Source: JBLHKW01 sp047618565
GTDB lineage: Bacteria > Planctomycetota > UBA1135 > GCA-002686595
Direction: 5' to 3'
Assembly (NCBI GenBank): GCA_047618565.1
Contig: JBLHKW010000117.1
Coordinates: 1 to 17,450, forward strand
Length of the DNA stretch: 17,450 bases
Shown here: positions 6,939 through 13,784 of the stretch, piece after piece
Layout of the letters: each line of letters starts with the position of its first letter
Position numbering within the stretch: position 1 is the stretch's first letter
Made by a program: the position numbers and the translations under genes
Notes under the pieces: model-generated
Told to the model about the DNA's origin: nothing
What the model saw: the letters and a program-made list of their open reading frames with translations, nothing else
Databases searched by the model: none

Positions 6939-6955
6939 GGGCCCCTCCGGGGCCC
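6939..6955 (+). promoter_or_regulatory. GC-only hairpin in the kinase leader, 5 nt before the ATG
   Basis: GGGCCCC, loop TCC, GGGGCCC form a perfect 7-bp all-GC stem ending five bases before the start codon, where a Shine-Dalgarno would be. If formed in mRNA it should limit ribosome access. No run of T follows, so it is not a usual terminator. Chance formation in a GC-rich stretch is possible. Confidence 0.4.
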
Positions 6956-6960
6956 AAACG

Positions 6961-9900
6961 ATGAGCGAGCCCGCTGAGGACCCCAAGGGTAGCCGTGCGC
7001 ACATGCGCGCCTACCTTCAACGACGTAGGGCAGACGGCCCCTTGAGCACCAGCGCGTTCCTCGAGGCTCGCCCGCCTGTGGACGATGCCCTGCGCGCGTG
7101 GCTACAGGCGGCGGAGAGCTGGACCGACGATGAGATCGAGCGGCGTCTGCAGAAGCTCGACGACGAGTCCTCCGGGCTGGACCGTACGGTCCCCTTGGAT
7201 CGCACGGTTCCGATGGACCAGGCGGACGCGTTCGAGCGCACCACGGCCCTGGGACCGGACGAGGTCGGCGGACGAGATGACCCGCCATTCGATGGCCGTT
7301 ACCGCATCCTGCGCGTCGTGGGCGAGGGCGGCTGCGGAAAGGTCTATCTGGTCGAGGATCTGCTCCAGGACGATGAGCAGGTAGCGCTCAAGGTGGTGCG
7401 CACGGACCTGGCGGACTCCGCGCAATTCGAGCAACGCTTCCGGAACGAGATCCGCGTGCTGCGTGCCCTCGGCCACCCACGGATCCCGCAGATCTTCAAC
7501 GACGGGAAGACGCCTGCCGGCGACATCTACTACACGATGTCCTTCGTCCCGGGCGCGTCCCTGGCTGACATTCTCGAGAACGAAGCGCCGCTCGAAGCAA
7601 CGCGCATCGTCCAGCTGGTGCGCCAGATCATCGAGGTGCTCGAGTACGCGCACGCCAAGGGGGTGGTGCACCGCGATCTCAAGCCCTCGAACATCATGAT
7701 CCTGAACGCGGGCGAAGCGGATGAGCAGGTGCGCGTGCTCGACTTCGGAATCGCGAAGATCCTGTTGCGCGAGGGATTGCTCGAGAACGCCAAGACCATG
7801 CAGACCATGGCGATGCTGGGCACCCCGCACTACATGTCCCCGGAGCAGGTCAGCGGCCAGCCGATCGATCCGGCAACGGACATCTACGCCCTTGGAGTCA
7901 TCGTCTATCAGATGTGTTCGGGCAAGCTGCCCTTCACCGGCGGAGCGGTGATGGAGCTGCTCACGGCACGCCTGCGCAACAAGCCTCCGCAGCTGGCTAA
8001 CGAGAAGATCCCGTCCTGGTTGCGAGATCTGGTAGCGCGGCTGCTGGAGATGGAGGGACACAAGCGCCCGTCGACGCAGCAGATTCAGGCCATCTTCGAG
8101 CGTGGCATGCAGGTGGGCAGCAAGGCGACGCGGCGCAATACGCTTGCCCTCGGTGCTGTGGCCCTGCTGGCCATGGCCGGGGCTTATTCGGTGTATTCAC
8201 GCGTCTCGCAGCCGGCCGGCGAGGATGGGGAGCCGCATCAGGTATCCCGGGTCGTCGCGAACCTCGTGCCCGCCGAGGGTGCCGTGCCTGTCGAATCGCC
8301 CGCGGGCTCCCCGGACGGCGTGGGCGTCGTGGGCGGTGACTCTGGCGAGCTGGCCATCGATGCTTCGGTGGAGGAAGGCAGTTCATCTCCCTCCGATGAA
8401 ACCAGCGAGGCCCAGGCGGCCAGCTCGGGGGACACAGCACCGGACATTGATGGCGGGGATGAGGAACCGGAGCATCAGGACGGATCTCGGTCGTTCGGCA
8501 TCGTGCCGATCCCTATTCCCCTACCGAGCGTGAACCTGCCCGGATCGGGTGGTGTTGGACTCAGCCTGAGTCCTGGCGGCGGTGGGCTCGATGCTTCTTC
8601 CGCGGCCGGACCCGAGGTCGCATTCGACGGCGACTCCACAATGGGAAACGGGGCGCGGTTGTCTCCCGGTATCGAGCCGCAGGGGGCCGCGTTACCCGCA
8701 CTCGAGAGCGTCGCGTTCTCGAGTCCGGAAGCCAACCTGATCACGAACCAGCACACCCTCGAAGTCTCGGGCGCATGCTCGCCTGGCGTGGAGGCCGACC
8801 TCGCCGTGGGACTGGCCGAGGAGGCCCAGCGTTCCGTCGGAAGGACGCGCCCGGACGGGACCTTCGATCGACGGATAAGCCTGCCCCCCCGGGACGGCGA
8901 GTACACCCTCGTCATCGAGAGCGAAGGGCGCCGCATCGGCGAGCGCACCGTGCGCGTCGATCGTAGCGGCCCGCGTATCGTGGAACCCGCGCGCCTGTTA
9001 GGAAGCGGGCCTTTCGCCTACGAGGACGGTCCGGTCCAGGCGCAGTTCCGGTTCGATGAGGCCGTCGTCCTGCACACTGCGGCCGGAGTCCAGTCGGACG
9101 AGCTACCCTGGGGCTCCGGGGTCGCCAGCTTCCCGCTACCCACCGTGGATAGCGCCGAGCCCGAGGAGGTGCAGGTCATCCTGCGCGCCGTGGATGCGCA
9201 GGGCAACGAGACGGAGTTCAGGATCATGGTCAGCGTCTTCAGCGCAGCGCTCGCCAGCCTTGCCGGATCGACTGTGGATGACCTGGACAGTTTCGTGTTC
9301 ACGACCGGCTCGTCCGAGTTCCCCCCGCCGATAGGCTTCGATCTGGCAGGCGCGCGCTTCCTGATCCCCGATGCGCGCGGAATGACCCGCGTGTGGGCAT
9401 TGCCCGCGGGCACCCTGCTGATGGGACGCCTCGAGGCTGCGGCGCCCCATCACGTCTTCGGCATCGATACCGGCAAGGAGCAGACGCTGATGGTTCTGGT
9501 GTGTGGCGTCGAATCCGGCTCCCTGGATCAGACCCCATTCCTCATTGATCGGCGCGAGGTCGCCTGGGTGCGTTATGAGGCCTTCATTCAGGCGTCGGCC
9601 GGAGCGCAGCGTTCGTACCGCGACCTCGGTCCAGAGCAGTCCGGCAGCGTCGTGGCCGGCGTGGAGTGGCGCGACGCGGAGGCTTTCGCACGCTGGGCCA
9701 AGAAGCAGCTCCCGACGGCAACACAATGGGAGGTTGCCGCGGGCTGGACGGGCGCTGGCTTGCAGCGCTTCCCATGGGGCGCGGAGTTTCGTCCCGAGGC
9801 GATCGGTCTGCGCGCGGTCAACGAGGCCATCCGCAGCAGCGATGGGGATCTGGATCGTTCCCCGTGGGGCGTCCTGTGTATGGGCTCCGGCGTGCGCGAG

Positions 9901-10131
9901 TGGATTGCAGATCTGCCCTCGGACCGCACCCGGCGTGTCGCACGCGGAGGAACGTCCTACGCGCGCGTGCCCATCGGGTTCACCCTGGTGGACGACTACG
10001 AACAGTCCCCGGCCACCTATGAGGAGAGCTACGGCGTGACGAGCGCAGAGAAGACCCTGCGGTTGCTCGAGACATCTGCCAACCTCAAGGACGTTGGAGT
10101 CCGGTGCATCATCCCCCTGGAGCGACGCTGA
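6961..10131 (+). CDS. Transmembrane Ser/Thr protein kinase with Ig-like and degenerate SUMF1/FGE-like outer domains
   Basis: A 1056-residue Hanks-type kinase. Residues 1-112 form a polar N-region with a DRTVP repeat (two copies, 74-84). The kinase domain spans about 113-380: glycine loop GEGGCGKV (121-128), Lys144, HRDLKPSN (237-244), DFG (261-263) and TPHYMSPEQ (288-296). All catalytic residues are present. One span (about 394-412) is followed by an outside region: a Ser/Gly/acidic linker (415-580), a beta-rich Ig-like region (about 582-760), and a C-terminal SUMF1/FGE-like fold (about 858-1052). The last domain has WRDAEAFARWAKKQLPTATQ, FPWG, SPWG, VREWIADL and VARGGTS, but lacks the paired Cys of true formylglycine enzymes, so it is likely a binding domain. 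The ATG at 6961 is chosen because the longer TTG start coincides with the -35 box. The stop overlaps the next ATG (TGATG). Confidence 0.9.
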   Translation: MSEPAEDPKGSRAHMRAYLQRRRADGPLSTSAFLEARPPVDDALRAWLQAAESWTDDEIERRLQKLDDESSGLDRTVPLDRTVPMDQADAFERTTALGPDEVGGRDDPPFDGRYRILRVVGEGGCGKVYLVEDLLQDDEQVALKVVRTDLADSAQFEQRFRNEIRVLRALGHPRIPQIFNDGKTPAGDIYYTMSFVPGASLADILENEAPLEATRIVQLVRQIIEVLEYAHAKGVVHRDLKPSNIMILNAGEADEQVRVLDFGIAKILLREGLLENAKTMQTMAMLGTPHYMSPEQVSGQPIDPATDIYALGVIVYQMCSGKLPFTGGAVMELLTARLRNKPPQLANEKIPSWLRDLVARLLEMEGHKRPSTQQIQAIFERGMQVGSKATRRNTLALGAVALLAMAGAYSVYSRVSQPAGEDGEPHQVSRVVANLVPAEGAVPVESPAGSPDGVGVVGGDSGELAIDASVEEGSSSPSDETSEAQAASSGDTAPDIDGGDEEPEHQDGSRSFGIVPIPIPLPSVNLPGSGGVGLSLSPGGGGLDASSAAGPEVAFDGDSTMGNGARLSPGIEPQGAALPALESVAFSSPEANLITNQHTLEVSGACSPGVEADLAVGLAEEAQRSVGRTRPDGTFDRRISLPPRDGEYTLVIESEGRRIGERTVRVDRSGPRIVEPARLLGSGPFAYEDGPVQAQFRFDEAVVLHTAAGVQSDELPWGSGVASFPLPTVDSAEPEEVQVILRAVDAQGNETEFRIMVSVFSAALASLAGSTVDDLDSFVFTTGSSEFPPPIGFDLAGARFLIPDARGMTRVWALPAGTLLMGRLEAAAPHHVFGIDTGKEQTLMVLVCGVESGSLDQTPFLIDRREVAWVRYEAFIQASAGAQRSYRDLGPEQSGSVVAGVEWRDAEAFARWAKKQLPTATQWEVAAGWTGAGLQRFPWGAEFRPEAIGLRAVNEAIRSSDGDLDRSPWGVLCMGSGVREWIADLPSDRTRRVARGGTSYARVPIGFTLVDDYEQSPATYEESYGVTSAEKTLRLLETSANLKDVGVRCIIPLERR

Positions 10132-11186
10132 TGCGGCCCCCCTTCCACCTGGCCGCGCTCGTGGCCTTGCTCATCAGCGTGGGCTGCGTGAGCACCGCGG
10201 ACGCGTTGCGTGGCTCGAGCGGCCTGATCCGGGACGAGACGCCGGTCGCGTACCGTATCGCAGTGGCCGAGTTCGAGGTCGCGGAGTCGATCCCGCAGGC
10301 CACGGAAGAGAACAAGTGGTACCTCTCCACGCGCAACGGAAAGGCGCTGCAGGCCTTGCTGGTCGACGCCCTGCGCGCGCAGCGAACGGGATCGGAGATC
10401 GTTGCACTGGACGGCGATCCACGTGCGACCGGGGTCAACGAGAGCGTGGATCTCGTGCTGGTGCCCCACCTGCGTAGCGCGACCTTTGCCTACGAGGGCG
10501 CGTCGGGCCGCGTGTGGGCCTCGAGCGCACTCTGGCTGTTCACCTGGATCGGAAGCCTGTGGGCCGAAGACGCGCGCTACACCGTCGACATGCGGCTGGA
10601 GTGCGAGCTGATCGATCCCCACGCGCAGGATGAGTACGTCCAACGGCTCGTCGTGCAGTCCGGTGATGTCGAGCTGCCCTACTGGGATCGCAACGAAGCC
10701 TGGAGCACCGGCTTCTTCATGACGATGGTCTTTCCACCCTTCTGGGCGCGCGACGAGGCGACGATCGTCAGCCCATCGCTCACCGCAGCCGCCCTCGAGC
10801 AGCTGGCGGCGCGCATCAAGCGCTATCTGGTCGAGAACCACACCGCCCAGGTCCCGGCCGCGCGCTATGCGGATATACGCTTCCACTCCCCCGCGAGCGA
10901 TGGCGCGCCGGCGGCCTCGGCTGACCTGAGCTGCACCATCCGGACGCGCGAGGGAGTCGAACGTCTGTTGCTCTACTGCAACGGGCAGAACATGAGACTG
11001 ACCGACCTGCAGGCGGTCAGTAACGTCCCGTCCCTGGAGGCCCAGCTGCAACCGCGCGGGACCTTCGAGTTCGATTTCTCTGCGCAGGGCATCGCGCTGC
11101 AACCCGGTCCGAACTTCATCCGCCTGTGGCTACAGCTCGGTAGCGGCGATGTCACCACACGCTCCATCGTGGTGCAGGGAAGCTGA
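10131..11186 (+). CDS. Predicted lipoprotein or secreted protein of unknown family, partner of the kinase
   Basis: A 351-residue protein. A signal-type N-terminus (MRPPFHLAALVALLISVGC) puts Cys19 at a loose lipobox; position -3 is Ser, not Leu, so lipidation is likely but not certain. Next comes RIAVAEFEV, a helix, then SVDLVLVPHL. This is reminiscent of TolB-N/CsgG-like lipoprotein folds, but I do not firmly recognise the family. A hydrophobic, Trp-rich patch (about 137-147) may touch membrane. The last 85 or so residues are beta-rich and Ig-like (ending GPNFIRLWLQLGSGDV). The start overlaps the kinase stop by one base (TGATG), so translation is probably coupled. That makes a functional link with the kinase's outside domain likely. 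No enzyme motif was found. Confidence 0.72.
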   Translation: MRPPFHLAALVALLISVGCVSTADALRGSSGLIRDETPVAYRIAVAEFEVAESIPQATEENKWYLSTRNGKALQALLVDALRAQRTGSEIVALDGDPRATGVNESVDLVLVPHLRSATFAYEGASGRVWASSALWLFTWIGSLWAEDARYTVDMRLECELIDPHAQDEYVQRLVVQSGDVELPYWDRNEAWSTGFFMTMVFPPFWARDEATIVSPSLTAAALEQLAARIKRYLVENHTAQVPAARYADIRFHSPASDGAPAASADLSCTIRTREGVERLLLYCNGQNMRLTDLQAVSNVPSLEAQLQPRGTFEFDFSAQGIALQPGPNFIRLWLQLGSGDVTTRSIVVQGS

Positions 11187-11196
11187 GGCGCACGAC

Positions 11197-11853
11197 ATGA
11201 GCCAAGCCTTCCTCACGATAGAGATCGCGTCGTTCCTCGGGCGCTCACTCGTGCTCGGCGCTGTTTGCCTTCAGGGATGCGGCCCCCTGGGTATCGGAGC
11301 CGCGCTGGCCAGCGGGGGTAGCGATGGACGGGATCCTTCTACCGTCAACTTCACCGAGACGGAGCCCAACGAGACCGGCGGGACGGCCAATGCCGTAGGT
11401 CCCGTCTTCCCGAGCCGGACCTACATCATCAGCGCTGCACATCCCGTGGGAGCGGATTTCGACTTCTTCAGGATCGATGCCACCGAACCCGTTCGGGTAC
11501 AGATGACATTGACCCCAGCAGGCGGCTCCGACCTGGTGCTGCTTGTGGGTTCGCCGGTCGATGCTGGCGGTGCCGGAGCCTCGGAAGTCTTCGTGGTCGA
11601 CCTGATGCCCGGAGACGGATTCGCGGTCGGCAGTACGGAGTTCAGCGATGGCGCGGCGAATTACACCCTGCGCCTCGTCGGACAGCCCGTACCAGGATCG
11701 CCGCAGGGCGAAGACCCACCCCCGCTAGCCACGCAGCAGATGATCTACCTGCGTCTCGGCCAGGATGGCCAGGTGCTGTCGCGCACCGAGATCACGGAGA
11801 TCACCGATACGCTCAATAGTACCCGGCGGCCCCCTGCTAGCAGCCCGTGGTGA
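11197..11853 (+). CDS. Lipoprotein with PPC-like (bacterial pre-peptidase C-terminal) domain
   Basis: A 218-residue protein. The start at 11197 has GAGG 8 nt upstream and gives a signal peptide ending VCLQGC (Cys28). A longer in-frame start at 11149 would overlap the previous gene and spoil the signal. After a Gly/Ser linker, FTETEPNETGGTANAV, DFDFFRIDA and YTLRLVG (about 49-158) match the PPC pattern: ExEPN, a D-x-D-x-F strand, and a closing Y-x-L strand. PPC domains bind substrate or matrix in secreted proteins; no protease is attached here. The tail (about 173-218) is polar. Its last residues PASSPW and the TGA stop are supplied by the left end of the inverted-repeat element that follows. 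It is the third gene of the kinase operon, 10 nt after the second. Confidence 0.72.
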   Translation: MSQAFLTIEIASFLGRSLVLGAVCLQGCGPLGIGAALASGGSDGRDPSTVNFTETEPNETGGTANAVGPVFPSRTYIISAAHPVGADFDFFRIDATEPVRVQMTLTPAGGSDLVLLVGSPVDAGGAGASEVFVVDLMPGDGFAVGSTEFSDGAANYTLRLVGQPVPGSPQGEDPPPLATQQMIYLRLGQDGQVLSRTEITEITDTLNSTRRPPASSPW

Positions 11854-11998
11854 AACTCACGACCCGCTCAAATCCGCCAGGCTCCGCCCTGGCGGCGTTG
11901 CGCTTCCTCCGAGTATCCACGAATACGCGTCGTCAGCGCGCCTTGCCAGATCGAATCCTGACGGCTTCGAGCCCGCCGTGACTTTCACCACGGGCTGC
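11840..11998 (+). mobile_element. Inverted-repeat element A (MITE-like, 159 bp, TA borders)
   Basis: It begins GCAGCCCGTGGTGAAACTCA and ends with the inverted copy: 20 of 21 terminal bases pair. TA flanks both sides (11838-11839 and 11999-12000), and the symmetry continues outward for six more bases. Inside, CCGCCAGG (11874-11881) and CCTGGCGG (11888-11895) form an 8-bp stem with a 6-nt loop. There is no ORF for a transposase. Small size, long terminal inverted repeats and TA borders suggest a non-autonomous element of the IS630/Tc1-mariner style; that assignment is inference. It lies between convergent genes, where its stems could also act on transcript ends. Confidence 0.7.
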
Positions 11999-12000
11999 TA

Positions 12001-12127
12001 GCAGCCCGTTGAAAAAGTCCCGTAGCGAGACGAAGCCATCTTCGTCGCAGCAAGGAGTGCGAAGTCGAGCCGTGCTCAGCGGCGGCGGAGAGGGCGAAGT
12101 CGAGTAGGGAGTTTTTCCACGGGCTGC
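12001..12127 (+). mobile_element. Inverted-repeat element B (MITE-like, 127 bp, TA borders)
   Basis: It begins GCAGCCCGTTGAAAAAGTCC and ends with the inverted copy: 19 of 21 terminal bases pair. TA borders it at 11999-12000 (shared with element A) and 12128-12129. The outermost nine bases GCAGCCCGT are the same as in element A, while the interior differs. Inside are a 7-bp hairpin (GACGAAG, loop CCAT, CTTCGTC, 12029-12046) and two copies of GCGAAGTCGAG. There is no ORF. The right TA plus the adjoining C form the stop codon of the radical SAM gene on the other strand. Confidence 0.7.
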
Positions 12128-13533
12128 TAGTGGTGGTTCGTGACGATCAAACGCTTCGGCGGCGGCACGAGGCCCACCGCGCGGCCCAATCGCTTGCGAC
12201 CGAAGGCCGGGTTCTCGAGGTAGTACATGCCGCGCTCGTAGAAGCGCTTCACCCTCTGGGGCATCGCGTAGTACCAGCGCTCGTAGGAGCGCACCATCTT
12301 CTTGCGCAGCTCCTCGAGTTCGACCTGACTGAAGTGCTCGTGCTTGTAGCCTGAGCGGTTCGAGGACACGTAGTTCTCGGACAGGTCGCTGATATCGATC
12401 GAGGCCTGGTAGTTGTCCCAGGATTCGGTGCCGATGAGCGGGTTGAACACCGAGATCCGGATCAGGTCCGGCCCGGCCAGGCGCAGCACCTTCTCGGTCT
12501 CGGCCACGTCTTCCGGGGTCTCCCCGGGTGAGCCCACGATCAGGTAGACCTTGGCCCAGATACCCGCGCGGCGCGTCATCTTGGCCGCGTTGACGATCAC
12601 CTCGGGCGTCAGGTCCTTCTTGAGCACGTCGAGCATGCGCTGACTGCCAGATTCCCAACCGTAGTAGATACGACGGCAACCGGCGCGGTGCATGTGCTTG
12701 AGCAGCGGGTAGTCCACGCAGTCGGCGCGCGTGTTGGCGACCCACTCGAACTTCAGCCCGCGGCGCAGGATCTCATCGCACATCTCGTGGATGCGTTTCT
12801 TGCGCAGGGTAAGGATCTCGTCCACGAACAGGATCACGCCCGGGTCGTAGGTCTTGAGGATGTGCTCGAGCTCGTCGACGATGGCCTCGGTCGAGCGCAC
12901 GCGGAAGCCGCGCCCGGTGAGCTCCTTCTGGCAGAAGATGCACTTGAAGGGGCATCCACGCGTGGTGAAGATGTAGACGAGGTGCTCGGGATTGTTCTTG
13001 AAGTAGCTCTGCATCGGCAGCAGATGCCGTGCGGGCATCGGCAGCTCGTCGAGCTTCTTGATCAGCGGCGGCGCAGGATTGTCGATCCACATCTCGCCCT
13101 CGCGCATGGCGGCCAGACCCGGAATCTCCTGCAGCGCCTTCTCATCGTTGCCCTCAAAGGCCCGGATGAACTGCGGCAATGTGTACTCGGCCTCGCCCTT
13201 GAGCACGAAGTCGAAGTGACCACTGTCGAGGAAGACGCCCTGGTCGACCGAGGCGTGTGGCCCGCCCATGATCGTGGTCTTACCCTTCTCCTTGGCGTAC
13301 TTGGCCCACGCGATCGCACGACGGATGTTCGGAGTCAGCGCGCTGAATCCGATGATGTCGTTGCTCTCGATGGCTTCCTTCATCGTCTGATCGGTCTCGA
13401 TGCGTTCATCGACGATCGCGACGGGGATGTTCTCCCGCTCCATCTGGGCGGCCAGGTAGCCGACTCCCAGGATCATGGAGAGCGGGTCCTCCTGGACGTG
13501 AGGCTTGACGTAGGTCAGCAGAGTCTTGCGCAT
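12127..13533 (-). CDS. B12-binding-domain-type radical SAM protein
   Basis: A 468-residue protein. The N-terminal Rossmann-like domain (about 1-120: LGVGYLAAQMERENIPVAIV, then IIGFSALTPNI, then IMGGPHAS) is the B12-binding type, but the base-off motif D-x-H-x-x-G is not seen. The radical SAM core follows with CPFKCIFC (Cys194, Cys198, Cys201; CxxxCxxC for the 4Fe-4S cluster), GWESGSQRMLDVLKK (292-306) and LIVGSPGETPED (331-342). The C-terminal 90 or so residues are helical and polar. Relatives include BchE-like cyclases, lipid-modifying enzymes and methyltransferases acting on unreactive carbons; the substrate is unknown. It lies 251 nt downstream of the glycosyltransferase gene on the same strand and could be the last gene of that operon or have its own promoter. 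Its TAG stop is formed at the border of element B. Confidence 0.88.
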   Translation of the reverse strand: MRKTLLTYVKPHVQEDPLSMILGVGYLAAQMERENIPVAIVDERIETDQTMKEAIESNDIIGFSALTPNIRRAIAWAKYAKEKGKTTIMGGPHASVDQGVFLDSGHFDFVLKGEAEYTLPQFIRAFEGNDEKALQEIPGLAAMREGEMWIDNPAPPLIKKLDELPMPARHLLPMQSYFKNNPEHLVYIFTTRGCPFKCIFCQKELTGRGFRVRSTEAIVDELEHILKTYDPGVILFVDEILTLRKKRIHEMCDEILRRGLKFEWVANTRADCVDYPLLKHMHRAGCRRIYYGWESGSQRMLDVLKKDLTPEVIVNAAKMTRRAGIWAKVYLIVGSPGETPEDVAETEKVLRLAGPDLIRISVFNPLIGTESWDNYQASIDISDLSENYVSSNRSGYKHEHFSQVELEELRKKMVRSYERWYYAMPQRVKRFYERGMYYLENPAFGRKRLGRAVGLVPPPKRLIVTNHH

Positions 13534-13784
13534 CGGATATCTTGGTGCTCGATCGGTGTCAGCGGTGCGGATGTGCCATCATGTGTGCCAGAAGGCTACC
13601 CCGTGCAGCCGCGGGGCGGTCCTGGTCACATAGCAACTCTACCGTGCGCGTAAGGTTTGCGCAACCTGGCCTGAGTGGCAGCCGATGGCTCAGGGCCTCC
13701 ATCGACCACAGGCGCGGCCGAGGTGGCGGAATCTTTTTCCGGCCTGCCCAGCCCAGCCCCCCCTCCCCCCCCCCGTGCGGGCCC
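13534..13784. other. 251-bp intergenic region with a G-run tract, otherwise featureless
   Basis: It lies between the radical SAM start and the glycosyltransferase stop on the minus strand. The glycosyltransferase-proximal end holds long C runs on the plus strand (see 13747-13774). A weak stem (CGGAA, TTCCG) flanks a T-rich TCTTT loop near 13727-13741. No RNA gene, ORF or convincing promoter was found. Codon-like periodicity seems lost, in line with true non-coding sequence. Confidence 0.5.
13747..13774 (-). repeat. G-quadruplex-type tract just after the glycosyltransferase stop
   Basis: On the minus strand the sequence reads G10, A, G7, CT, GGG, CT, GGG: four G-runs with loops of 1 to 2 bases. 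It begins 10 nt downstream of the TGA at 13785-13787 on the transcribed RNA. Such a tract can fold as a quadruplex in RNA or DNA and may slow or end transcription, or mark a slippage-prone site. Confidence 0.55.

Noticed and set aside
6898..6960. TTG start giving 21 extra residues on the kinase
   Set aside because: The TTG is part of the predicted -35 box, so it would lie outside the transcript; the ATG at 6961 fits better.
6961..10131. Active formylglycine-generating enzyme or sulfatase maturation role
   Set aside because: The paired Cys needed for catalysis are absent and no sulfatase gene is nearby.
11834..12130. CRISPR-like repeats or a tRNA/small RNA gene in the convergent gap
   Set aside because: The repeats are inverted, not regularly spaced direct repeats, and no cloverleaf could be drawn; paired inverted-repeat elements explain the pattern.
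12688..13653. Plus-strand ORF (321 aa) opposite the radical SAM gene
   Set aside because: It is antisense to an intact CxxxCxxC protein and has shadow-type composition.
13636..13664. Possible minus-strand promoter for the radical SAM gene (TTGCGC, 17 nt, TAGAGT)
   Set aside because: Only 3/6 and 4/6 matches, which is near chance; kept out of the feature list.
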